From: Phycisphaerales bacterium
Lineage (GTDB): Bacteria; Planctomycetota; Phycisphaerae; Tepidisphaerales; Tepidisphaeraceae
Assembly: GCA_020853095.1 (NCBI GenBank)
Contig: JADYZN010000047.1
Location: 1-40,886, forward strand
Reading direction: 5' to 3'
DNA length: 40,886 bases
Shown: one piece after another, positions 8,428-16,235 of the stretch
Layout: the number at the start of each line of letters is the position of its first letter
How positions within the stretch are numbered: position 1 is the first letter of the stretch
The notes under the pieces: model-generated
What the model was told of the DNA's origin: nothing
Databases searched by the model: none
Seen by the model: the letters and a program-made list of their open reading frames with translations, nothing else
Made by a program: the position numbers and the translations under genes

Positions 8428-10761
8428 ATGTTCCGGCGGATTGGCCGGAAAAGGTCGTTATTTGGGAGGCTTGATATGGCTGGGTTTGCGGGTGATCGTG
8501 GGCGACAGGGTGTGGTGTCGAAGGGCAATCCGCGTCGCGCGAGCCTCCGCGCGGCGGTGGAATCGCTGGAATCGCGGCGGCTGTTGTCGGTGACGCCGGG
8601 CGTCGGGGCGAGGTTCGACATCGTGGCCGGCGGCGGGGAGCCGGATGGGGCGAACGTGGGGACGATCGACGTTGAGCTGTTTCAGAACGTCACCCCTTTG
8701 ACCGTGGCCAATTTTCTCAATTACGTCAACAGAGGTGATTACGACAATTCGATGATCCACCGGTCCGTCCCGGGGTTTGTCATCCAGGGTGGCGGATATA
8801 ACGTCAACACGCCCGGCACGCACATCAGCGAAGACCCGCCGGTTCAGAACGAATTCAACCCGGCCAACCCGAACACCCGCGGCAAGATCGCGATGGCCAA
8901 GGCCGGCAACGACCCCAACAGCGCCACCAGCGAATGGTTTTTTAATTTGTCCAACAACACCAGCCTCGACACGCAAAACGGCGGGTTTACATCCTTTGGC
9001 CAGGCGCTGGGGGATGGGGTGCGGGTGATGGACACGGTGGGGTCGCAATCCACCTATTCGTTTGGCGGCGCATTTGGCGAGATTCCTCTGTATCGTTACA
9101 CCACCTATCCGACCATTCCGCCGACGACGGAGAATTTCTTTTCGGTTTCCAGCCTCAAGCAGGTGGACCTGCTGACGGTGAACCTTGGCGGCATTGGCAA
9201 CGAGAAGGCCGTCACGTTTTACAGTTCGCACACCGACGGCCAGGGCGTGACCACGGTTTCCAACAGCACCATCGGACTGGGCGGCGGCGGGGCGGCCACG
9301 TTGAAATTGACCGGCCTGGGCCTGAATTATGTCACGGATGGCACCACCGTCACCATCTCCGGCACGGACATCAAACTGGATGAGGCGAACACCACCGCGT
9401 TGCTGCCCAGTTCCATTCTGTACGTTTCCGGCAGCGGCTCGACGGCCATCGGCGGGTTGAACGTCACCACCACCGCCGCGCTGCGCACCATCACCTATCG
9501 CGACGCCGACAGCTCGATTGTCAACGTCAGCATGACCGGGCCGGGATTGGTAACCGCCAAATTTTCGGGAGACAATCTCCAGGTTCAGGCCGTAAAGGGC
9601 GTTTTGTACGTCACCGGCAACAACCCGCAGCTCAATGAATTGGACACCACCGCGACGACCGTCAACAGTTCGTTGAACGTCAACGCCAGGGGCGGGGCGG
9701 ATTTTCAGAGCACCATCGGCAGCATCTTCGCCGATGGATCGCTTGGCCGGATCAACGCGCCGCGAATCAACATTTCCGGCGGCCAGGTGTCGCTGGATGG
9801 CGTGGTTGGCATCCTTGACCTGCGAACGCTTAATCACAGTCTGATCTCCCAGCGCGGCACGGCCGGCTACAGCACGATCCGAATCGGCGCGGCCGGCGAC
9901 ACCTCGATCAATTCGGCCAGCCCGATCCGACTGTTCAAGACCCAGAACTGGGTGGACAACGACGATCAAAAGGATTTCATCCGCGCGCCGTACATCACCA
10001 CCATTCAGGACACCGGCAACCTGGGCGCGGGGTTGAATCTGACCGGCGCATCAACGGGATTGACGTTGACCAACGCACGGGTTCGCGGGGCCGTCAGCGG
10101 ACAGTGGTCGGTCACCGGTTCCATCGGAGCGCTCAACACCGGTTCGCTGGCCGAAGGATTCAACGCCCAGGTCAGCGGTGCGATCGGCCGGCTGCAAAGC
10201 AGGGATGTGACCGGCAGCTTGACCGCTGGTTCGATCGGTGCCATGTCGGTCCGGTCGATGAGCAGCGCCAACCTGACGTTGACCACTCCGGTCGCCGCCG
10301 GCGTTTATGCCCTTCGGTCGCTGGTGTCGGCCGGCGCGATGAACAACACGACGATCAAATCGTCGGGGAACGTCGGCTCGATCGTAGCCGGCTCGATGAC
10401 CAATTCGACGATCTTCGCGGGCGTGACGGGGAATAATCTGCCGACCAGCGCGGCCGGATTTTCCAGTCAGGCCACGATCAATTCATTGGCGCTGACCCGT
10501 CCGGTCAATGGGGCCAGCTTCGTGAATTCCAAGGTGTCTTCCTACATCCTGGGCCGCGTGGCGCTGGGGTCGATGCAGCTTTATAACAACGGCAACCCCT
10601 TTGGCGTCGCGGCCGGTTACATCCGGTCGTTGACCGCCTCCGACAGCGCCACCGGACAGTCGATCGCGTTGCAGAACGTCAGCACGCAAACGCAGGTGGA
10701 TTCGATACTGACCGCCCGCGCCTTCAATCTTGTGAATGCCAAAATCACGCTGGTGGGTTAG
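8428..10761 (+). CDS. Secreted cyclophilin-type PPIase with LEPR-XLL-like motif and beta-repeat region
   Basis: 777 residues. A basic N-terminus leads to SLESRRLLS (46-54), a variant of the planctomycete LEPR-XLL motif seen near the N-terminus of large exported proteins. Residues about 60-215 form a cyclophilin-type peptidyl-prolyl isomerase domain: HRSVPGFVIQGGG (111-123) carries catalytic Arg112, and AMAKAGNDPNSATSEWFF and FGQALGDG are also present. The remaining 560 residues are Gly/Thr/Ser/Asn-rich with recurrent short GSIG/GSM-type turns, as in beta-helix or adhesin-like surface proteins. The protein probably acts at or outside the cell surface. An alternative start lies at Met17 (8476). 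Confidence 0.85.
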   Translation: MFRRIGRKRSLFGRLDMAGFAGDRGRQGVVSKGNPRRASLRAAVESLESRRLLSVTPGVGARFDIVAGGGEPDGANVGTIDVELFQNVTPLTVANFLNYVNRGDYDNSMIHRSVPGFVIQGGGYNVNTPGTHISEDPPVQNEFNPANPNTRGKIAMAKAGNDPNSATSEWFFNLSNNTSLDTQNGGFTSFGQALGDGVRVMDTVGSQSTYSFGGAFGEIPLYRYTTYPTIPPTTENFFSVSSLKQVDLLTVNLGGIGNEKAVTFYSSHTDGQGVTTVSNSTIGLGGGGAATLKLTGLGLNYVTDGTTVTISGTDIKLDEANTTALLPSSILYVSGSGSTAIGGLNVTTTAALRTITYRDADSSIVNVSMTGPGLVTAKFSGDNLQVQAVKGVLYVTGNNPQLNELDTTATTVNSSLNVNARGGADFQSTIGSIFADGSLGRINAPRINISGGQVSLDGVVGILDLRTLNHSLISQRGTAGYSTIRIGAAGDTSINSASPIRLFKTQNWVDNDDQKDFIRAPYITTIQDTGNLGAGLNLTGASTGLTLTNARVRGAVSGQWSVTGSIGALNTGSLAEGFNAQVSGAIGRLQSRDVTGSLTAGSIGAMSVRSMSSANLTLTTPVAAGVYALRSLVSAGAMNNTTIKSSGNVGSIVAGSMTNSTIFAGVTGNNLPTSAAGFSSQATINSLALTRPVNGASFVNSKVSSYILGRVALGSMQLYNNGNPFGVAAGYIRSLTASDSATGQSIALQNVSTQTQVDSILTARAFNLVNAKITLVG

Positions 10762-10799
10762 ACAGAGCCTGGGATGTCTGGTCTGTCTCATGAAACAAA

Positions 10800-10835
10800 C
10801 CGCCCCGGGCCGTTCTGGCGAGCGGTCCGGGGCGG
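10800..10835 (-). terminator. Intrinsic terminator of the coiled-coil gene
   Basis: A 13-bp stem, CCGCCCCGGGCCG (10800-10812) with CGGTCCGGGGCGG (10823-10835), contains one G-U pair and has a 10-base loop. On the minus strand it is followed by TTTGTTTC. It also lies 38 bases after the stop of the rightward cyclophilin gene, but no T run follows on that strand. Confidence 0.75.
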
Positions 10836-10860
10836 CATCACGACGCGCATGGGTTGAAGT

Positions 10861-11127
10861 TTAATCGTTGCCGGTCGTTTCTTCGAGCATTTTTCTCAAA
10901 TACCCGTTTTCCCGACGGGTGGCCTCCAGGTCGAACACCAGATATTTGATGCTCAGGCGGAGGTAATCAAGGCTTTCCTGAAGGCTGCTGACGGTTTGGC
11001 GCAGACGCTCATGGCGCTGGCGGGTTTCGTTGGCGAGCTTTTCAAGTTTCTTTCGCTCGGTGGACGGCAGGGTGCTGATTTCACCCATCAGTTCCGCGAG
11101 CTTGGTTTGAAACTCCTGTTCGTTCAT
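10861..11127 (-). CDS. Small coiled-coil protein, unknown
   Basis: 88 residues, almost entirely charged helix with heptad-like spacing (LEKLANETRQRHERLRQTV, then LDYLRLSIKYLVFDLEATR). No catalytic motif is visible. It could be a structural or regulatory dimerising protein. The ATG at 11127 was chosen over an in-frame GTG three codons upstream because GAGGAG lies eight bases before the ATG. A terminator follows at 10800-10835. Confidence 0.7.
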   Translation of the reverse strand: MNEQEFQTKLAELMGEISTLPSTERKKLEKLANETRQRHERLRQTVSSLQESLDYLRLSIKYLVFDLEATRRENGYLRKMLEETTGND

Positions 11128-11271
11128 CGCGTGCACTCCTCAATGGTTCCGCCTGGCTAAGGCAAAGTCCGTTCCACATCCTTGTGAAGGGGAAAATTCT
11201 TTCGATTCAGTTCACTTTTCGACCCGCCGACAAGGCCCTCCGATGCCATCGGTCGAGTCGATTGTGCCGGA

Positions 11272-11362
11272 TGTTGCCAACAGGCAACATTCATCCACTC
11301 CGGCGTTGTTTCATAACCACCTGTCAGAACAACTGTTGCTGACAGGCAACGATTTTCATCCC
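11272..11362. repeat. Paired inverted and direct repeats in intergenic DNA
   Basis: TGTTGCC (11272-11278) and GGCAACA (11283-11289) form one inverted repeat. CCTGTCAG (11320-11327) and CTGACAGG (11339-11346) form a second. The two regions are also partial direct repeats of each other, sharing GTTGC, ACAGGCAAC and TTCATCC. They lie between the leftward MEMO gene and the leftward coiled-coil gene, so they may be the 3' end of the first or an operator for the second. Confidence 0.5.
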
Positions 11363-12252
11363 ACGACCACCGCCGCATATCCCACGGCGTCGGCGGGGGG
11401 GCGGCCCGATGCATCCGCCTGCACGTCATGGCTGTTGGCATGGTGTAACAGGCGGCTTTGGATGGCGCCCATTTCACGGCAGGCCGCCAGCATCGCCGCT
11501 ATCGCGCCGCCGCCACAGGCGTTGTGGTATTGCCGCACATGCGTCACCACCTGATCGGCCGACCGATTCATCAACAAGTCCAATATCCGGCGGTCGTTTT
11601 CACCGGCCCAGTCCAATCCCCGCCGGCCCACACCGGCCGGGGCAAAGCCATACGCCGGGCCATAATGCGTCAAATCGCTGCTGGCCAGAAAAACCGGCCT
11701 GCATCCGGCATCGAGCAGGCATTTCGCCGTCAGCCGGCCCATTTCCGTCGCCTGTTCGATGACCGGCACTTCCACAGGCAACAGCCTGGCCCCGGGCCAT
11801 GCCTGCTGGATCAGGGGCAATTCCACTTCCACCGCATGTTCGGTGCGATGAAAACGTTCATCGACGACGAACAAGCTTGAATTTTCGATCAGCCGATGCT
11901 GCGTGTCGGCCGACAGTTCGCTTTCACCGCCTGGGACGCGCCACAGGGCATTGGGGTCCAATACCGCCGAATCGGTGGCGATGAGATTGTGGATCGCGCC
12001 AAAAACCACGACCACATCCGCATCGCCGGCCGCCGCCATCGTGGCGATGGTCCGGCCCGCGATCGCGCCGCTGTATTTCCAGCCGGCGTGCGGAACCAGG
12101 CCGCCGATCCATCGTTGCCGGCGGTCGGCTTCATCCGCCCACAGGTACGATTGTGCCTGTTCCCGGCAAACCACGGGGTCGGCGGGATAAAACAATCCGG
12201 CCACGGCCGGATGCCGAATACTTCTCGCCACAGGCCCGGCCATGCGTTCCAT
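11356..12252 (-). CDS. MEMO1/AmmeMemoRadiSam protein B homologue
   Basis: 298 residues of the MEMO family (PF01875), which is structurally related to extradiol dioxygenases. All likely metal-site residues are present: His in VPHAGWKYSG, His in FGAIHN, His in SSDLTHYGP, and Cys in NACGGGA. In many microbes this protein is encoded beside an AMMECR1 protein and a radical-SAM protein. Neither is seen within this window. The ATG at 12252 is preceded by AGGA five bases upstream. An in-frame TTG six codons earlier is less likely. Confidence 0.88.
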   Translation of the reverse strand: MERMAGPVARSIRHPAVAGLFYPADPVVCREQAQSYLWADEADRRQRWIGGLVPHAGWKYSGAIAGRTIATMAAAGDADVVVVFGAIHNLIATDSAVLDPNALWRVPGGESELSADTQHRLIENSSLFVVDERFHRTEHAVEVELPLIQQAWPGARLLPVEVPVIEQATEMGRLTAKCLLDAGCRPVFLASSDLTHYGPAYGFAPAGVGRRGLDWAGENDRRILDLLMNRSADQVVTHVRQYHNACGGGAIAAMLAACREMGAIQSRLLHHANSHDVQADASGRPPADAVGYAAVVVG

Positions 12253-12392
12253 GATAATCCTGTGCAACAACCCCCCACAACGAATTTTGTGCCCACAACA
12301 GCCTTGCGGGCTTCATGGACCGATAATCGAGGAAAGATAAATCGATTTGGAAGGCGAATGCTCGAAGATGATGCAATCGGATCATCTTGTCT

Positions 12393-12398
12393 TATAAT
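12393..12398 (+). promoter_or_regulatory. TATAAT box directly upstream of folD
   Basis: A perfect TATAAT ends eight bases before the folD ATG at 12407. No convincing -35 hexamer is seen at the normal spacing. If used, transcription would start at or next to the start codon, giving a leaderless message, which fits the lack of a Shine-Dalgarno sequence. Confidence 0.5.
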
Positions 12399-12406
12399 CG
12401 TTGTCC

Positions 12407-13270
12407 ATGGCTCAGTGGATTGACGGCGCCGCCTTGGCGCAACAAGTACGCGACACGGTTAAACAGCGGGTTGCCGATCTGGCAAGCCGTCTCGGCCGTC
12501 CGGTTTATCTCACGGCGGTTTTGGTTGGTGGGACCGCGGCGGGGGAGCTATATGCCCAGCGCCAGCGGGATGCGTGCAAGGCGGTCGGCATCGAATATGA
12601 GCTGATCACCCTGCCGCGCGACGCCGACGCCGGGCAGGTTTCGCGGCGGATCAAGCAACTGAACGAAGACGCCGCCGTCACCGGCATCATGCTTCATCTG
12701 CCATTGCCCGAACATCTCAACGCCACCGAGCTGCAATACCAGATCAACCCGGTCAAGGATGTCGAGGGCGTCAACCCCGCCAACATCGGGTACGTCGTCT
12801 ATGGCCAGACCCTGATCGCCCCCTGTACGGCATTGGCGGCGATCGAATTGATCAAAAGCACCGGCGTGCCGATCCGCGGGGCCGAAGCGGTGGTGGTGGG
12901 GGCCAGCCAGATCGCCGGTCGGCCGATCGCGCTGCTGCTGTCGGAACAGATGGCGACCGTGACGTTGTGCCACATCGCCACCCGCGACCTGGCCGCTCAT
13001 ACCCGCCGGGCCGAAATCCTGGTGGTGGCGGTCGGCAAACCCAATCTCATCACCGCGAATCACGTCAAGGAGGGGGCCGTCGTGATCGACGTCGGCATCA
13101 ACCGGATCACCCTGCCCGATGGGTCCAAAAAGACCGTCGGCGACGTCGACTTCGCGGCGGTGGAACCCAGGGCGGCCTACATCACGCCCGTCCCCGGCGG
13201 CGTGGGTCCGATGACCGTGGCCATGCTCTTGCGCAACACACTGCGCAGCGCCGAGTTGCTATCGAAATAA
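12407..13270 (+). CDS. folD: FolD-family protein with substituted active site
   Basis: 287 residues, normal for FolD (methylenetetrahydrofolate dehydrogenase/cyclohydrolase, one-carbon metabolism). The two-domain layout is clear, with VVVGASQIAGRP (162-173) as the NADP loop and PVPGGVGPMT near the C-terminus. Compared with E. coli FolD, Tyr50 is kept (Tyr49), but catalytic Lys54 aligns with Gln53, Gln98 with His97, and Asp121 with Glu120. PCTPxG is also altered (PCTALA). Cyclohydrolase activity is therefore doubtful and dehydrogenase activity uncertain. It may be a monofunctional or repurposed paralogue. An alternative TTG start lies at 12401. Confidence 0.88.
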   Translation: MAQWIDGAALAQQVRDTVKQRVADLASRLGRPVYLTAVLVGGTAAGELYAQRQRDACKAVGIEYELITLPRDADAGQVSRRIKQLNEDAAVTGIMLHLPLPEHLNATELQYQINPVKDVEGVNPANIGYVVYGQTLIAPCTALAAIELIKSTGVPIRGAEAVVVGASQIAGRPIALLLSEQMATVTLCHIATRDLAAHTRRAEILVVAVGKPNLITANHVKEGAVVIDVGINRITLPDGSKKTVGDVDFAAVEPRAAYITPVPGGVGPMTVAMLLRNTLRSAELLSK

Positions 13271-13274
13271 ATGG

Positions 13275-13394
13275 TTATCGAAATCGACGGTAGAAATGCA
13301 TGCCCGCCCCCAGCAGGAGCAGGTACGAGACGAACAGCGGGAATCCCTGCGTGCCGGCCAGGAACGTCAGGGGAATGTAACGCATCGCCTTCAT
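13275..13394 (-). CDS. 39-residue single-pass membrane protein
   Basis: The minus strand encodes MKAMRYIPLTFLAG, then a hydrophobic stretch GFPLFVSYLLLLGAGM, ending HFYRRFR. This is one membrane helix with a basic, probably cytoplasmic C-terminus. Its stop codon is four bases from the folD stop, a tight convergent arrangement like others in this window, which supports it being real. No clear Shine-Dalgarno is seen. Its function is unknown. It lies 110 bases downstream of sppA. Confidence 0.5.
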   Translation of the reverse strand: MKAMRYIPLTFLAGTQGFPLFVSYLLLLGAGMHFYRRFR

Positions 13395-13504
13395 GGTCGG
13401 GCGTAGAATATATCCACCGTTGCCAATTTCATACCAATAATCAGCCCGTTTCCAACAGGCGACGATGGTTGGCCGTTAATTCGGGATGTTTGTAACGACG
13501 GCGC

Positions 13505-15331
13505 CTATCGCACCGTCATCACCACCGGACACACCAGCATCACGGGGTGTTCCTGGAGCAACATCAACACCTGCAACTGACGGCCAACCGCCTGCCGCAG
13601 CGCCGGCGAAAGGGCCATCAGCATCGAACCGCCATCCAGCGACAATCGCGGCCGGATGGGCATGGCCGTCTGCGGGTCTTCGCCCAACAGCAGGTCCGCC
13701 AGCGTCCTGGGCGCGGGTAGGATTCGCACTTCATACTCTCCGGGCTTCAAATTCACCCGTTTGGCCGCATCCGTCATCGCCGCATCAAGCCCCCCCAGCT
13801 CATCCACCATTCCCAGCTCTTTGGCCTGTTTGGCCAGAAATATCCGTCCCCTGGCCACCTGGTCGATGTCTTTGATCTTGTTTGCCCGCGTGGTCATCAC
13901 GCGCTGGGTGAACAGGTCATAGGTCTGTTTCATCCACTGGTTGACCTGTTGTCTTTGTTGCTCGGTGAATGGTTTGCTGGAACTGAACAGGCCGGCATTT
14001 TGTCCGCGCGAGAAGGCGGCCGTGTTCAGCCCGATTTTCTCGAACAGGTCGTGGACGACGAATTTGCCTCCCACCACGCCGATGGATCCGACGATGGCGG
14101 TGGGGTCGGCGTAAATCGTTTGTCCGGCGGAGGCCAGGTAATAACCGCCGCTGGCGGCCATGCCACCGATGCTGACGATGACCGGTTTGCTCTTGGCGAC
14201 CCGCCGCACCGACTGCCACATCGCCTCGCTGGCCACGGCGCTGCCGCCGGGAGAATCAATCCGCAACACCACCGCCTTGACGTTCCGGTCGCGGGATGCC
14301 AGCCGCATCGCCTTGCGGAACCGGCTTGATCCGATCCCTTCGCCAAGCAACCCCTCGCCCCCATCTCCGTCGGTGATCACCCCGTCGGCGTACACCAGCG
14401 CGATGGAGGGTTTGTTGGACGTTTGGGGCTTGCGCATCAACAGGCCCAGAACCTCGAACGGATTGGAAAAATCGATCTCCTCCCGCTCTTTCTGGCCGTA
14501 ATGGTGCAGCAGGTCGATTTTGGCCGACAGTTCTTTGGCAATCAGTTCCCGCAGGCCGTCGATGTCCGTCAGGTGATCGACCAGACCGTCATCGAGGGCG
14601 GCCCGCCCATTGAACAGGCCCCTGTCCATCAGTTGGGCGGTTTTCTCACGCGAGAGTTTGCGATGCGTCGCGATCTCGCTGATGAGCTGGTGATAAAGCC
14701 CATCCACCAGTTTGTTCAGTTCCCCCTTCAATTCGTCGCTGGGCTGGGTGCGGGTGAATTGTTCATCCGCCCCCTTGTACTCACCCACCTGGATGTAATC
14801 CGCCTTCACGCCGATCTTGTCGAGCAATCCCCTGGCGAACATCGCTTCCAGATTCACCCCCGGCATCATCAACTGGCCCCCTTCGAGCATGCAGATGTGC
14901 TGTGCCCCCGTGGCGGCGACGTACGCGGTCATCTCGTATTGGTCGGCGTACGCAAACGTCGGCTTGCCCGATTGCGTGATCTGCACCAAAACGTCGCGGA
15001 TCTCCAGTGCCTGCGACAGGTTCATCGCAGGGTCGTCCATCGTCAACAGCACCGCCTTCACGTTCGGATCGCACTTTGCCTTGAGCATCGCCGCGAGGAT
15101 CTCCCGCAGGGTCTGGTTTTCCCCTTCGCCCAAAAGGGAAAAATCGTCCGGCTTTTCAAGGATTCGGTTGCCCAGGTCAAAATAGGCCACGTGCAGGGTA
15201 GATTGGGTCGCATTCGTGTCGCTGGCGTCGCTGGTGTCGTGGGCGGGTGCGGTGGTGCATTGGGTCGAGGGCGCCTCCGCCCATGCCAGCACTGGGCAAA
15301 GCATCATCACGGCCAGAATCGTTCGGATCAT
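13505..15331 (-). CDS. sppA: Signal peptide peptidase SppA, long 67K-type
   Basis: 608 residues with the tandem-domain architecture of long SppA. A cleavable-looking signal sequence (MIRTILAVMMLCPVLAWAEA) replaces the membrane anchor of E. coli SppA. The catalytic Lys is probably Lys186 in GEYKGADEQF of the N-terminal domain, and the nucleophile Ser394 in GGMAASGGYYLA of the C-terminal S49 domain. VLRIDSPGGS precedes it. The enzyme degrades leftover signal peptides or lipoprotein fragments in the envelope. The start was fixed by AAGGAG just upstream. An in-frame Met 17 codons earlier would mask the signal sequence. Confidence 0.93.
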   Translation of the reverse strand: MIRTILAVMMLCPVLAWAEAPSTQCTTAPAHDTSDASDTNATQSTLHVAYFDLGNRILEKPDDFSLLGEGENQTLREILAAMLKAKCDPNVKAVLLTMDDPAMNLSQALEIRDVLVQITQSGKPTFAYADQYEMTAYVAATGAQHICMLEGGQLMMPGVNLEAMFARGLLDKIGVKADYIQVGEYKGADEQFTRTQPSDELKGELNKLVDGLYHQLISEIATHRKLSREKTAQLMDRGLFNGRAALDDGLVDHLTDIDGLRELIAKELSAKIDLLHHYGQKEREEIDFSNPFEVLGLLMRKPQTSNKPSIALVYADGVITDGDGGEGLLGEGIGSSRFRKAMRLASRDRNVKAVVLRIDSPGGSAVASEAMWQSVRRVAKSKPVIVSIGGMAASGGYYLASAGQTIYADPTAIVGSIGVVGGKFVVHDLFEKIGLNTAAFSRGQNAGLFSSSKPFTEQQRQQVNQWMKQTYDLFTQRVMTTRANKIKDIDQVARGRIFLAKQAKELGMVDELGGLDAAMTDAAKRVNLKPGEYEVRILPAPRTLADLLLGEDPQTAMPIRPRLSLDGGSMLMALSPALRQAVGRQLQVLMLLQEHPVMLVCPVVMTVR

Positions 15332-15432
15332 GCCAATCTCCTTGGTCAGGATTCGACATCCTATCAACCAGCGGCTTTCCATCGAAATTCCCTCGATTGT
15401 TTCACGTTTTCTGTTTCATCACTTTTATGGGG

Positions 15433-15438
15433 TATAAT
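15433..15438 (+). promoter_or_regulatory. TATAAT box upstream of the FHA gene
   Basis: A perfect TATAAT ends 11 bases before the ATG at 15450. The implied 5' untranslated region is only about five bases, and no ribosome binding site is seen. No good -35 hexamer was found. Confidence 0.5.
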
Positions 15439-15449
15439 ACGAAACGGGT

Positions 15450-15992
15450 ATGGCGTATCTACGATTTTCTTCACGCAATGCGGAGTCATTTGACCAGGAA
15501 CTGGTCAAAGCCCTGACCATTGGGCGGGCGCCCACCTGTGATTTGTGCCTGCCGGATGGCGCGATGTCCCGCCAGCACTGCCGCATCGAACCGGATGGCG
15601 ACCGCTGGCTGGTGGTCGATCTGGACAGCCGAAACGGAACCTTCATCAACGGCCGCCGGATTCAGCGTCAACATCTCAAGGATGGCGACCGGCTCCATGT
15701 CGGCGATTCGGTTCTGACGTTTACACAGTCCGCACCCACCGGCATCCGCCCGGCCACCCCGAAGGATGCCTTGCTGCTGGCCCGCGTGGACAACGAATTG
15801 TCCGCCAGCACCATCAGCGGCAAACGAATCCTCCCCACCCCCAGGCCACGAAAAACGGGCAAATCCGCCGCCCCGGCCAATGCACCGGAACCAAGCCCAA
15901 GCCCGATGCAGGTCTCATCCATGGTCTTCAGCCGCCCGCCGGCCCGCCCCATGATTCGCCCCGATTCCCAGCCGGCCGAATCGGAAGGCTGA
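15450..15992 (+). CDS. FHA-domain protein
   Basis: 180 residues. Residues about 22-92 form a forkhead-associated domain that binds phosphothreonine peptides, with conserved Gly25-Arg26, Ser40-Arg41, His43, Asn62-Gly63 and Asn67. The C-terminal half is Pro/Ala/Ser-rich and probably disordered. No kinase gene is adjacent, so the phosphorylated partner is unknown. The gene is divergent from sppA. Confidence 0.9.
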   Translation: MAYLRFSSRNAESFDQELVKALTIGRAPTCDLCLPDGAMSRQHCRIEPDGDRWLVVDLDSRNGTFINGRRIQRQHLKDGDRLHVGDSVLTFTQSAPTGIRPATPKDALLLARVDNELSASTISGKRILPTPRPRKTGKSAAPANAPEPSPSPMQVSSMVFSRPPARPMIRPDSQPAESEG

Positions 15993-16085
15993 GGCCGGAA
16001 TTTTTTGACTAAACCTGCTTGTTGCTCAGATCACAGACTAAAAAGGCGGGAGAAAAATTCCGCTTTGAAGCTAACTTTTGGCCGT

Positions 16086-16113
16086 TTGACCGTTCTATTA
16101 AGATGTGTAGGAT
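16086..16113 (+). promoter_or_regulatory. Promoter of the secreted repeat-tailed protein gene
   Basis: TTGACC (16086-16091) and TAGGAT (16108-16113) are 16 bases apart. The predicted transcript start near 16120 coincides with the base of the hairpin at 16121-16167. Confidence 0.5.
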
Positions 16114-16120
16114 GAATCAC

Positions 16121-16167
16121 CCAACCGGCCAAAGCCTTTTCGGGAAGGCTTTTATGAGCCTGGTTGG
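16121..16167 (+). promoter_or_regulatory. Two-tier hairpin at predicted mRNA 5' end
   Basis: The outer stem is CCAACC-GGC (16121-16129) with GCC-T-GGTTGG (16158-16167). The inner stem is AAAGCCTT (16131-16138) with AAGGCTTT (16145-16152) around loop TTCGGG. It starts where transcription is predicted to begin and lies 68 bases before the start codon. It could stabilise the message or regulate translation. Confidence 0.5.
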
Positions 16168-16235
16168 ATAATCTCGCAGGAACTGAACACACACCGATCA
16201 GACCCAGTTGGGAAACCCTATTTAGGAGCTACTTT

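Noticed and set aside
8458-9969. 503-codon open frame opposite the cyclophilin gene
   Set aside because: Its composition is typical of an antisense shadow, and the plus strand encodes a recognisable cyclophilin.
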